Source: Hyphomicrobiaceae bacterium UBA2767 (GTDB lineage: Bacteria; Pseudomonadota; Alphaproteobacteria; Rhizobiales; Methyloligellaceae). Taken from it: DNA of 14,223 nt. Each line of letters begins with the position of its first letter. The stretch's first letter is position 1. The stretch spans positions 7,836-22,058 of the forward strand of contig DEIT01000253.1 in NCBI GenBank assembly GCA_002352635.1, read 5' to 3'. The notes beneath the pieces were generated by a model that was not told the origin of the DNA, did no database searches, and was given only the letters and a program-made list of their open reading frames with translations. The position numbers were made by a program, and so were the translations under genes. Below, piece by piece: positions 7,666 to 14,223 of this stretch.

Positions 7666-8364
7666 ATGAGTGATGGCAGCTATCACCAGTTCTGCCCGGT
7701 GGCGATGGCCTCGGAAATTCTCGGAACGCGATGGACCATTGTCCTGTTGCGCGAGCTGGTGGCCGGATCAAGCCGGTTCAACGACATCCGAAGAGGCGTT
7801 CCGCGCATGTCGCCGGCACTGCTTTCAAAGCGGTTGAAGGAATTGGAGGAATGGGGGGTTGTTGAACGTGTACCGGTCCCCCGCGAGCCAGATGTTATGG
7901 AGTATCGCCTGACTGCATCGGGTCAAGAACTGGCGCCGATTATCGAGGCAGTTGGTGTTTGGGGGCATCGCTGGACAGAAACGAAACCGCAGCTGGAAAA
8001 GCTCGATGCCGGCCTCTTGATGTGGGACATGCGCCGCAATCTGAATGTGGATCGGCTTCCATCCAGACGGGCGGTCATTCAGTTCATCTATCCAGAGCGC
8101 CGTCACGGCGAGCGACACTGGTGGATTGTCGTGGACCCGAAGGATGGCGCTGATCTGTGCGCTAAGGACCCCGGATTCGATGTCGATCTGTACATAAAGA
8201 CGGATCTTCTGACGATGACGTCGATCTATATGGGAACGGATAAATTCTCCAAGGCAATTGACGAAGAGCGGCTTATCTTGATCGGAGATACGGTGTTGCA
8301 GAAGAGCCTGCAGGACTGGCTTGGCCTGGGACTATTTTCCAGCGTGAAGAAAAGGGTTCCCTGA
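7666..8364 (+). CDS. HxlR-family winged-helix regulator with SCP2-like C-terminal domain
   Basis: This is a 232-residue cytosolic DNA-binding protein. Residues 1 to about 108 are an HxlR winged helix: it starts with FCPVAMASEILGTRWTIVLL, continues with the recognition region RMSPALLSKRLKELEEWGVV and the wing (EYRLTASGQEL). The second part (about 118-230) contains LMWDMRRNLN and DVDLYIKTDLLTMTSIYMG, which match the sterol-carrier-protein-2-like domain found C-terminal to HxlR in a known subgroup of longer regulators. That domain has a hydrophobic pocket and could bind an apolar ligand. Cys10 sits where redox- or electrophile-sensing HxlR proteins (YodB, HypR, QorR types) have their reactive Cys. 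It is divergent from the methyltransferase and precedes the VOC gene by 126 bp, so both are plausible targets. The ATG at 7666 follows a purine-rich stretch; a 9-codon frame starting at 7640 overlaps it by ATGA and is probably coincidental. Confidence 0.92.
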   Translation: MSDGSYHQFCPVAMASEILGTRWTIVLLRELVAGSSRFNDIRRGVPRMSPALLSKRLKELEEWGVVERVPVPREPDVMEYRLTASGQELAPIIEAVGVWGHRWTETKPQLEKLDAGLLMWDMRRNLNVDRLPSRRAVIQFIYPERRHGERHWWIVVDPKDGADLCAKDPGFDVDLYIKTDLLTMTSIYMGTDKFSKAIDEERLILIGDTVLQKSLQDWLGLGLFSSVKKRVP

Positions 8365-8490
8365 TTCAAAAAAGCGATCCCGCTGCGGAGCCATTCATGC
8401 TTTGCGGACATCTGCCGGAACTGATGCAAATTTTTGATTGGACGGTATGGGTCCAGTGACTTCCAGAAAGCGACTGAAGGGTCTCGGCAA

Positions 8491-8910
8491 ATGAAGACGG
8501 TTTTCACTCATTGCGCATTGCATGTTCAGAATCTTGAGCGTTCCATTGCGTTCTATGAACGCTTCTGCGATCTGAAAGTCGTTCAACGACATGGCAAGGG
8601 TGCGAATGATGCAGCAGCGTGGCTTGCCGAGGAGGGCCGGGAGGCGGAATTTGTGCTCGTGTTGCTTGAGGGTGGCAAGAAGCAAGGTCGCACTGAAGGC
8701 GACATGACCCATTACGGTTTTGCCGTCGAAACCCGCGGTGACGTAGATCAGATTGCCGAAGAAGGGCGCGCTGCCGGATGTATTCTTTGGGAACCTCAGC
8801 AGCTTCCTCACCCGGTTGGATACCTGTGTGCTCTTGAAGACCCCGACGGATATGTCATTGAGTTCAGTTTTGGCCAACCGCTTGGTCCGGGCAGGGAAAC
8901 CGACGAATGA
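8491..8910 (+). CDS. VOC-superfamily protein (glyoxalase I-like)
   Basis: This 139-residue protein is about the length of glyoxalase I (135 in E. coli). It has the two beta-alpha-beta-beta-beta modules of the vicinal oxygen chelate fold: THCALHVQNLERSIAFYERF at the N-terminus and LEDPDGYVIEF at the C-terminus. By eye, His7, Glu53, His74 and Glu124 fall at the positions of the GloA metal ligands (His5, Glu56, His74, Glu122), so a catalytic metal site appears intact. Conversion of a glutathione-methylglyoxal adduct to lactoylglutathione is the best-known reaction of this type, but other VOC lyases or dioxygenases cannot be excluded. The ATG at 8491 has GAAGGG at 8476-8481, 9 nt upstream; an in-frame ATG at 8434 lacks one and would add 19 unusual residues. 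It follows the HxlR gene on the same strand and overlaps the next gene by 4 nt. Confidence 0.9.
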   Translation: MKTVFTHCALHVQNLERSIAFYERFCDLKVVQRHGKGANDAAAWLAEEGREAEFVLVLLEGGKKQGRTEGDMTHYGFAVETRGDVDQIAEEGRAAGCILWEPQQLPHPVGYLCALEDPDGYVIEFSFGQPLGPGRETDE

Positions 8911-9146
8911 ACCACAATGGAAAAACTGCGTTCCCCGCCCGCCGCAATGGTCTTGTGATACTTGTTATTGTCGGTGCCGCAGTGGCGGGATTGGTCATTG
9001 CCTTCAGTCATATCGAGGGCCCCGCCACGAAGTGCGAGCAGGTGGGCGGGCAAATGCTTATTGGCCCTGGCGGAGAGACGTCATGCATCAATCCACGTAC
9101 TTTTCTGCCTGTGGAAGCGTATACCGCCGAGGAAACAACGAAGTAA
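8907..9146 (+). CDS. Small single-pass membrane protein of unknown function (79 aa)
   Basis: Its ATG overlaps the TGA of the VOC gene (ATGA at 8907-8910), so it is probably translated by coupling and co-regulated with it. Residues 1-15 are polar and basic (RRN), residues 16-33 form one hydrophobic helix (GLVILVIVGAAVAGLVIA), and 34-79 form a polar tail. The basic N-terminus predicts that the tail faces the periplasm. The tail contains Cys43 and Cys60 flanking a Gly-rich segment (GGQMLIGPGGE) and ends in NPRTFLPVEAY; the two Cys could form a disulfide. I do not recognise the family. An uncleaved signal anchor is more likely than a secreted protein because no cleavage site is obvious. The 4-nt overlap and protein-like composition argue that it is real. 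Confidence 0.72.
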   Translation: MNHNGKTAFPARRNGLVILVIVGAAVAGLVIAFSHIEGPATKCEQVGGQMLIGPGGETSCINPRTFLPVEAYTAEETTK

Positions 9147-9291
9147 TTGCGCGCTGCCATTTGGGTTTCCTGCAAGTGTTCCGTTCCGGGACTCCAGAGG
9201 CTTGCCAGAACGTCATACACTTGACACGATAGCATCAGGGCGTTCTCCCCACGCCAGGCGGAGGCGCGTCTATCTGGTTAAGTGATTGAGG

Positions 9292-9296
9292 GGAGG
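9292..9296 (+). promoter_or_regulatory. Strong ribosome binding site fixing the EF-G-like start
   Basis: GGAGG lies 7 nt before the ATG at 9304, an ideal Shine-Dalgarno arrangement. It lies downstream of the in-frame TTG at 9286, which rules out that TTG as the main start because the site would fall inside the coding sequence. TTGACA at 9221-9226 could be a -35 element for this gene, but no convincing -10 was found. Confidence 0.75.
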
Positions 9297-9303
9297 TAAT
9301 AAA

Positions 9304-11352
9304 ATGGCAGATGCGAAGGACCCAGGAGGCAATAGTCCGCGCTGTATTGCACTGGTTGGTCCCTATCTGAGCGGTAAGACGACACTTCTTGAAGCAATTC
9401 TCGCACGCACGGGGGCCATCACACGCCAAGGAACGATTGCAGATAACAATACGGTCGGTGATGCAAGCGCCGAAGCACGCGGCCATGACATGAGCGTAGA
9501 GCTCAACGTGGCGCAAACAGATTTTCTCGGCGATACCTACACTTTCATCGATTGTCCGGGATCGGTTGAGTTTCAGAATGACGCCGCGGTGGCGCTGACG
9601 GCCTGTGATGCGGCCGTTGTGGTGTGTGAGCCGGACGACAAGAAAGTTCCTGCGCTCCAGCTCATTCTTAAACAGCTTGAGGATCGCGGAATCCCGCACG
9701 TTTTGTTTTTGAACAAGATCGATAAAGCCGAAGGACGTGTTCGCGACATTCTTCCCATTCTTCAGCCGGCGAGCTCGAAACCGATGGTTTTGCGGCAAAT
9801 CCCAATTTGGGAGAACGAGATTGTCACAGGGTTCGTGGATCTGGCTCTTGAACGCGCATTTGTATACCGCGAGCATGAGGCCAGCGAAGTGATTGAAATT
9901 CCAGGTGACCTGTCAGACCGGCAAAAAGAAGCCCGGTTCTCTATGCTGGAGCAGCTTGCAGACTACGATGACGAGTTGATGGAGCAATTGCTGGAAGATG
10001 TCGAACCGCCTCAGGACAAGGTGTTCGATGATCTTTCAAAAGAAATGAGAGACGGCGACATCTGTCCCGTCCTTCTGGGGTCGGCGGAAAACGGCAATGG
10101 CATCTTGCGCCTGCTCAAGGCATTGCGCCACGAGGCACCCGGAGTCGCTGAGACAGTGGAACGGCTTGGTGTGTCGGATGCGCCGTCCTGTGCGCAGGTG
10201 CTCAAGACCTTTCATACTGATCACGGCGGTAAACTTACTCTCGCTCGCATTCTTAGGGGCACATTCGCCGATGGGACAACGGTCTATACGAACGAGGACG
10301 ACGAGCGCATTTCCGGCATCTTTACCTTGATGGGACAGGACCCGGTCAAGGGTGGCGATGCCGGCCCGGGGGCAACGGTGGCTTTTGGAAGGATGGAATC
10401 CGTTAAGACCGGCGAGACGCTCGGGTTGGAAAAAGGAAATGTGCCTGAAATCGATGCCCCGTCATCTCCCAAACCCGTAATGGGGCTTGCGATCTCCGCA
10501 ATGGAGCGGAAGGACGAAGTAAGAATGGCCGAGGCGATCTCCAAGATCATTGAGGAAGACCCGTCGATTTCCCTCGCACACAATCAGGACCTTGGCGAAA
10601 TGGTCATGTGGGGCCAGGGAGAAATGCATCTGCGCGTCGCGCTTGAACGGCTCAATCGTAAATATGGCATCGCTGCACAAACAAGGCCGCGCCAGGTGCC
10701 GTATAAGGAGACCATTAAGAAGCCAATCGAAATCCGTGGCCGTCACAAAAAACAATCGGGCGGACATGGCCAGTTCGGCGACGTGGTCGTTGACATCAAG
10801 CCGCTGCCTCGCGGAGGTGGTTTCGAGTTCAGCGATACGATCAGCGGTGGTGTCGTGCCCAAGCAGTACATTCCTTCTGTCGAAACCGGCGTGAGGGAAT
10901 ATCTGGGGAGCGGACCTCTGGGCTTTCCGGTCGTGGACGTCGCGGTCTGCCTGAAAGACGGCTCCTACCACAGCGTCGACTCATCTGATCAGGCCTTTAA
11001 GACCGCAGGTTCGCTCGCGATGCGCGAAGGCATGCCAAAATGTGCACCTGTTCTGCTTGAGCCAATTATGGCTGTGGAAATAGCGGTACCATCTGAAGCA
11101 ACGGCTCGCATCAATCAGATTATCTCCGGTCGGCGAGGTCAAATCCTCGGTTTTGACGCCCGTCCAAATTGGACTGGTTGGGATCTTGTGCAGGCACATA
11201 TGCCGGAATCGGAACTGCAGAACCTCATCATCGAGTTGCGCTCCGCTACAGCAGGTGTAGGCACCTACTCAGCGCAATTTGACCACCTGTCTGAGCTGAC
11301 AGGAAAGATTGCCGAGCAGGTTCTTGCCAGCCATTCGGCACAGGCGGCATAG
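9304..11352 (+). CDS. EF-G-like translational GTPase (EF-G paralogue with altered G2/G3)
   Basis: This 682-residue cytosolic protein has the full EF-G domain order. The GTPase domain (1 to about 290) carries G1 GPYLSGKTT (19-27), G3 DCPGS (83-87), G4 NKID (137-140) and G5 GSAENG. Domain II starts near 296, domain III near 393 (WGQGEMHLRVALERL), domain IV near 473 (KKQSGGHGQFGDV), and domain V near 583 (RRGQILGF). Canonical EF-G drives tRNA-mRNA translocation and works with RRF in ribosome recycling. Here the catalytic His of the DxPGH motif is Ser87. The switch I motif RGITI corresponds to RGHDM (59-63), so the Mg-coordinating Thr is probably also missing. This points to a second EF-G-type paralogue rather than the housekeeping copy, which normally sits in the str operon with rpsL, rpsG and tuf, none of which is here. 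It might be a slow GTPase or act only under stress. The start is set by the GGAGG at 9292. Confidence 0.93.
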   Translation: MADAKDPGGNSPRCIALVGPYLSGKTTLLEAILARTGAITRQGTIADNNTVGDASAEARGHDMSVELNVAQTDFLGDTYTFIDCPGSVEFQNDAAVALTACDAAVVVCEPDDKKVPALQLILKQLEDRGIPHVLFLNKIDKAEGRVRDILPILQPASSKPMVLRQIPIWENEIVTGFVDLALERAFVYREHEASEVIEIPGDLSDRQKEARFSMLEQLADYDDELMEQLLEDVEPPQDKVFDDLSKEMRDGDICPVLLGSAENGNGILRLLKALRHEAPGVAETVERLGVSDAPSCAQVLKTFHTDHGGKLTLARILRGTFADGTTVYTNEDDERISGIFTLMGQDPVKGGDAGPGATVAFGRMESVKTGETLGLEKGNVPEIDAPSSPKPVMGLAISAMERKDEVRMAEAISKIIEEDPSISLAHNQDLGEMVMWGQGEMHLRVALERLNRKYGIAAQTRPRQVPYKETIKKPIEIRGRHKKQSGGHGQFGDVVVDIKPLPRGGGFEFSDTISGGVVPKQYIPSVETGVREYLGSGPLGFPVVDVAVCLKDGSYHSVDSSDQAFKTAGSLAMREGMPKCAPVLLEPIMAVEIAVPSEATARINQIISGRRGQILGFDARPNWTGWDLVQAHMPESELQNLIIELRSATAGVGTYSAQFDHLSELTGKIAEQVLASHSAQAA

Positions 11353-11390
11353 CAGGCTTCAACTGCTTCACGCCAGAAACGAAAAAGAGA

Positions 11391-11421
11391 AGGGGCCGGG
11401 GAAATTCCCGGCCCCTCTTTT
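11391..11421. terminator. Strong bidirectional intrinsic terminator
   Basis: AGGGGCCGGG (11391-11400) and CCCGGCCCCT (11407-11416) make a perfect 10-bp GC-rich stem with a 6-nt loop, followed by CTTTT on the plus strand. The left flank is GAAAAAGAGA, which reads as a U-rich tract for transcripts on the minus strand. It lies 38 bp after the EF-G-like gene and 42 bp beyond the stop of the converging envelope gene, so it can end both. Confidence 0.92.
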
Positions 11422-11458
11422 CGTGCTATGCGGGCACCCGGTCCCGCCGCATCAATTT

Positions 11459-13306
11459 TTACTGTGCTGGTGATGCCTGAGCTGCACGATCATACCAGTG
11501 CTTGGCTTTTGCCGGGTCAGGCTGCACGCCAAAGACTCCAAGCTTTGCAAGATGATCGGGGTCATAGCTCTTTGCCAACGTAGTCATCGCCTGTTTGCTG
11601 CCCCGATTGGCAGCGTAACCAAGCAGAAGCCTCGCGCCCGCTACATCACCTTCACGAAGGAGCGTATTGCCGCGTTTCAAAATGGCGCTCACCTCCTGCG
11701 GGGACAGTGGAGTTGCAGTCGGCGCTGGATTGACGACCGGTGCGGGGACTGTTTTTACAGGAGCGGTAACGCTTGGGCTGGCCGGCACGGGTGCCGGATT
11801 TACACGTACGGTAGCGCCCGGATTGATGACCCGCGTTTTGGTCTTGACTACGGAAGGTTCAGCAGCAGGCTTAGGCTCGCTGGCTCTTTTTGCGGTCACC
11901 GGCGGAGCAATTACTGGCTTGGGCTCTGGTGCAGCTTCCACCAAAACAGCGACTCTTCGTGCTTCGGGTACTTTGCCGTCGCTTCTGACCAGGATGACTT
12001 CAACCACATAACTCCCAGGCTTGAGATTGTCCTGTGTATTTAGCGTCAAGCCATTCAGTTGGGTCGTTGTCAACAGCCAATTTCCTGAACCCAGACTCTT
12101 GCCGGCGGACAATTCTGCATTGCTTGGAACACCCTGGATCATGATGGACGTTTCGACACCGCTGGCATCTCCTTTCAGGTCAATGCCAAGTACGATTTTT
12201 TCGCCGACTAATCCCCGGACCTTCGACTGAACCGCATTACCTGAGGGCAATACTCTTGTCTTGTTTTCGGTTGGAACAGGGTCCCTCTGTGGTGGACTGA
12301 GCGATGAGAGCACGGGTTTTTTAGCCGCCGTTGTGCTTTCGCTTGCAGGCGCCAGCGCCGCTGTTTTTGGTGCAGGAGCTGCCGTAGGCGCGGGAGCCGC
12401 TTCCTGTATCTGGGAATTGCTGTTTCCGGAAAGCTGGGCTTGGTTCTTTGAATCTTCGACTGGCAGCGTCGCAACCTCTTTGGGCGCATCAGTCTTGGCG
12501 CCGCTGTCCAGCAACCATGGATTGGTATAGGCGAGCCACCCCATTCCGGCCGCGAAAATGAGGCCTGTAAGGGCGGCGTTCGCGGCAAGTCCGAATCTGC
12601 CTGACTTCTTTTTTTCCCCGTCGTCAGATAGAGGCTTGGAGGCAAACCGCTCGGCTAACGGGCGCAGATCATCTCCATCCCTGTGGCCCAGGCCCGTACC
12701 GTCAAACGACGGCCCCGAATTCGATGCGTGTTGCGGTAGCGGTGTTTCAGTGTTTTGCACGACTGACTCTTCGGGAATTTGAGTGGTCTGCTGTTCAAGA
12801 TGAGCAGGAGGTTCATCTGATGGAGCGTTTGACGCGGCATCGAGAACGCTGTTCGCGGTATCGATTGTCATGCTGAGCTGCTCCAGCAGTTCGAGCAGTT
12901 CCGGGTCAGTAACCGGGTTTTCATCGACCTTATCCGTTTGTGGGGCGGAGCCGCCGTTGTTTGAATTTCCATCTGCTTGGGCGGCGGCGGTGCCTTCCAT
13001 TGGTTCCGGTGTGGGTGGCGGCATCTGGATAATCTGAGGTTGCTCGCTGTCCTGCCCGTCCGTTTTGGCCGGCTCGTTTGAGTTTGAGCTGAGCCCATCC
13101 ACCATGTCGATGGAGCTGAGCTTCATAACCGGCAGATCGGAATTCTGTGGCGATTGTTTCTTTTCAGCCGTGCTGGCCTTCTTGCGATCCGACGTATCAC
13201 CTGTTTTTTTTGCTGCCGTTGAACGCTTTGCACGCGTCTTCTTTGGTTTTGTCGTCTTCTGCTGGTCGGAAGTGTCGACCAAAGCTGCTTCCGTTTGACC
13301 GGCCAT
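11459..13306 (-). CDS. Envelope-spanning protein with Ig-like and Sel1/TPR-like domains, function unknown
   Basis: This 615-residue protein has a clear modular layout. Residues 1-50 are Lys/Thr-rich (KPKKTRAKRSTAAKK) and 50-235 are acidic, Gln/Pro/Ser-rich and probably disordered. A single TM helix lies at about 241-263 (AALTGLIFAAGMGWLAYTNP). The remainder should be periplasmic: a Pro/Ala linker, a beta-rich Ig-like domain at about 361-456 (pattern LSAGKSLGSGNWLLTTTQLN then GLTL), a second Pro/Ala/Val linker (457-535), and a C-terminal helical domain at about 536-615. The C-terminal domain reads like Sel1/TPR repeats (LLREGDVAGARLLLGYAANR and KAKHWYDRAA). The start at 13306 has GGAG 7 nt upstream. 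An alternative in-frame ATG at 13390 would add 28 residues and overlap the upstream small gene by ATGA but lacks a good binding site. Such proteins often scaffold envelope or division complexes; here the partner is unknown. Confidence 0.85.
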   Translation of the reverse strand: MAGQTEAALVDTSDQQKTTKPKKTRAKRSTAAKKTGDTSDRKKASTAEKKQSPQNSDLPVMKLSSIDMVDGLSSNSNEPAKTDGQDSEQPQIIQMPPPTPEPMEGTAAAQADGNSNNGGSAPQTDKVDENPVTDPELLELLEQLSMTIDTANSVLDAASNAPSDEPPAHLEQQTTQIPEESVVQNTETPLPQHASNSGPSFDGTGLGHRDGDDLRPLAERFASKPLSDDGEKKKSGRFGLAANAALTGLIFAAGMGWLAYTNPWLLDSGAKTDAPKEVATLPVEDSKNQAQLSGNSNSQIQEAAPAPTAAPAPKTAALAPASESTTAAKKPVLSSLSPPQRDPVPTENKTRVLPSGNAVQSKVRGLVGEKIVLGIDLKGDASGVETSIMIQGVPSNAELSAGKSLGSGNWLLTTTQLNGLTLNTQDNLKPGSYVVEVILVRSDGKVPEARRVAVLVEAAPEPKPVIAPPVTAKRASEPKPAAEPSVVKTKTRVINPGATVRVNPAPVPASPSVTAPVKTVPAPVVNPAPTATPLSPQEVSAILKRGNTLLREGDVAGARLLLGYAANRGSKQAMTTLAKSYDPDHLAKLGVFGVQPDPAKAKHWYDRAAQASPAQ

Positions 13307-13386
13307 CTTTTTGCTCCGTACTAAATACAATCCGGATCCATTGGCTTTTTGAGACCCACATGGCGTTTCGCCATTGCCGGCCCCCT

Positions 13387-13614
13387 TCATTGTCTTGTCT
13401 GCTGCCACTGAACAAACTTCTTGAATAGTGTCGCCAGTTTCGACTGAGAGAGACCTGAATTTGGTCCCCGCACGGCTACGAACTGCCTGAATCCACGGGT
13501 CACACTTGCCTGAGGTTGAGGCTTGTTCGTCGCAAACAAATTCGCGGCATATAACATTCCCGACGACACAACGATCGTCAGGACAAGACCGATGGCTTGT
13601 AGTAATGGCGTCAT
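13387..13614 (-). CDS. Small single-pass membrane protein of unknown function (75 aa)
   Basis: The 75-residue product has one hydrophobic segment near its N-terminus (about residues 3-28, LLQAIGLVLTIVVSSGMLYA) and a basic, Gln-rich C-terminal part with FRQFVAVRG and KLATLFKKFVQW. AGAGGGAA lies a few bases upstream of the ATG at 13614. It precedes the Sel1/Ig-like envelope gene by 80 bp on the same strand and probably shares its transcript. The envelope gene's frame stays open through this segment, but that translation is not protein-like, whereas this frame gives a coherent membrane protein. I do not recognise the family. A short secreted protein with a signal peptide is an alternative to a membrane anchor. 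Confidence 0.6.
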   Translation of the reverse strand: MTPLLQAIGLVLTIVVSSGMLYAANLFATNKPQPQASVTRGFRQFVAVRGPNSGLSQSKLATLFKKFVQWQQTRQ

Positions 13615-13693
13615 CGTTCCCTCTCAGACGCAAATCCGGACTCTCGCCCCCCAGCAAGGTTGGTAGTGCCCGAAATGAACGGTATCTGAGCAA

Positions 13694-13713
13694 TTTGCCG
13701 AGTTTTTGCCGAG
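13694..13713. repeat. Tandem direct repeat with 11-bp period
   Basis: TTTGCCGAG occurs at 13694-13702 and 13705-13713, one helical turn apart, about 80 bp upstream of the 75-residue protein's start codon. Tandem sites on the same DNA face suit cooperative binding of a regulator. Nothing in the window identifies such a regulator. Confidence 0.4.
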
Positions 13714-13984
13714 AGTGGGGCAATTGGTACAGGAATGCGACGGGATTGGGCCGATTTCTAGATTTCTTATGGCTAGACGCGAAGAATCTGTTCCAAGTCA
13801 CTGACTTCCCAACACGTCTTCATCGGTTCGACCAAGAAAAAAGCCAGTGCTTGACTATATTATCACTAGAGCGTCCGCTGAGGTGCTGCATCTGTACTGG
13901 CTGCTTTCGCGTATTAAATGTTGGGGTGAGAAAACGCGTATTTGAGCGCTGCACTTGTCTATTTGGCATTGTCGGGTCGCTAAA

Positions 13985-14003
13985 TGGTGACTTGCCGTCA
14001 CCA
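13985..14003. promoter_or_regulatory. Perfect inverted repeat upstream of msrP, candidate operator or leader hairpin
   Basis: TGGTGAC (13985-13991) and GTCACCA (13997-14003) are perfect 7-bp reverse complements around TTGCC, 41 bp before the msrP start codon. It could be an operator for a dimeric regulator or a hairpin in the msrP 5' leader. No T-tract follows, so it is not a terminator. Confidence 0.4.
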
Positions 14004-14044
14004 GATGCCGGTCCTATCAGTGGTGGCAAGCAAAGGGAGAAAGA

Positions 14045-14223
14045 AATGCAGATCAGAATTCCTAAAGGCTGGGAAATTCCCGAACGCCTTGCCACCCCTG
14101 AGGATATTTTTCTGAACCGACGTGCGCTGCTCACTGGTGCAGGGGCAATTGCAGCGGCAGGTGCGCTGCCAGACTTTGCTTTTGCCGCCAAGGAGGCCGA
14201 TCCAAGCGCTGACCTCTATCCGG
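14045..14223 (+). CDS. msrP: MsrP, periplasmic methionine-sulfoxide reductase catalytic subunit (3'-truncated by the window edge)
   Basis: Only the first 59 residues lie in the window. They begin MQIRIPKGWEIPERLATPED, which matches the characteristic N-terminus of MsrP (formerly YedY), and continue with a Tat-type signal: NRRALL (24-29), a hydrophobic Ala/Gly stretch, and a likely cleavage site after AFA (about 47/48). MsrP is a molybdopterin enzyme that reduces methionine sulfoxide in oxidised periplasmic proteins. It receives electrons from the haem membrane protein MsrQ, whose gene normally follows and would lie beyond the window. Folding and cofactor loading occur before Tat export, which fits the twin Arg. 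The start is supported by GGGAGA about 6 nt upstream. The catalytic Cys and molybdenum-binding domain are outside the window, so activity cannot be judged here. Confidence 0.9.

Larger units (their letters stand above)
13615..14044. other. 430-bp divergent intergenic region upstream of msrP
   Basis: No gene is seen between the small membrane protein (minus strand) and msrP (plus strand). The region should hold divergent promoters. TTGACT at 13851-13856 resembles a -35 element, but no good -10 follows at 17 nt. Repeats present are a 9-bp direct repeat TTTGCCGAG (13694-13702, 13705-13713), a direct repeat CGCGTATT (13908-13915, 13935-13942) and the inverted repeat at 13985-14003. Confidence 0.6.

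Noticed and set aside
7640..7669. Nine-codon frame overlapping the HxlR start by ATGA.
   Set aside because: No clear binding site of its own, and short frames like this arise readily by chance.
7469..7771. 101-codon upstream extension of the methyltransferase frame.
   Set aside because: The extension is Pro/Ser/His-rich, not protein-like, crosses the divergent promoter region and overlaps the HxlR gene. The ATG at 7468 has a good ribosome binding site.
13391..13801. Upstream extension of the Sel1/Ig-like envelope gene to a start at 13801.
   Set aside because: The translation is Arg/Ser/Cys-rich without domains and overlaps the better 75-residue membrane-protein frame. The start at 13306 has a proper binding site.
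13822..13836. GGTTCGACC resembling the T-arm of a tRNA.
   Set aside because: No acceptor stem, D-arm or anticodon arm can be built around it on either strand.

Overview
The window looks like a chromosomal stretch from a moderately GC-rich alphaproteobacterium, probably of the Hyphomicrobiales (Rhizobiales) type. This placement is inferred from the style of the HxlR/SCP2 regulator, the EF-G paralogue, the Sel1/Ig-like envelope protein and MsrP. No rRNA or other taxonomic marker is present, so the genus cannot be given.

Layout. Positions 1-489 hold the 3' part of a TetR-family repressor whose N-terminal helices lie upstream of the window. Positions 490-2137 are about 1.65 kb without a convincing gene. 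That stretch contains a strikingly AT-rich block, several inverted repeats and a 17-codon mini-ORF with a good ribosome binding site. Positions 2138-6540 are a two-gene RND efflux operon (periplasmic adaptor, then inner-membrane permease) joined by an ATGA overlap; no outer-membrane channel gene follows. A GC-rich hairpin separates it from a convergent class I SAM methyltransferase (7468-6635). Divergent from the methyltransferase is an HxlR-family regulator with an SCP2-like C-terminal domain, then a VOC/glyoxalase-fold protein and a 79-residue single-pass membrane protein overlapping it by 4 nt.

Positions 9304-11352 encode an EF-G-like translational GTPase that has lost the catalytic His of the G3 motif. 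A strong bidirectional terminator (11391-11421) separates it from a convergent minus-strand pair: a 75-residue membrane protein and a 615-residue envelope-spanning protein with a disordered cytoplasmic part, one TM helix, an Ig-like domain and a Sel1/TPR-like tail. After a 430-bp divergent intergenic region the window ends in the first 59 codons of msrP, the periplasmic methionine sulfoxide reductase.

Functional reading. The window is mainly about stress and the cell envelope: efflux, a regulator with an N-terminal Cys beside a glyoxalase-like enzyme and a methyltransferase, periplasmic protein repair, and envelope proteins of unknown role. No CRISPR array, intact insertion sequence, tRNA or phage module was seen. 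The most unusual items are the EF-G paralogue with altered switch residues, the RND permease with an altered proton-relay signature, the two uncharacterised small membrane proteins, and the gene-free 1.65-kb region.
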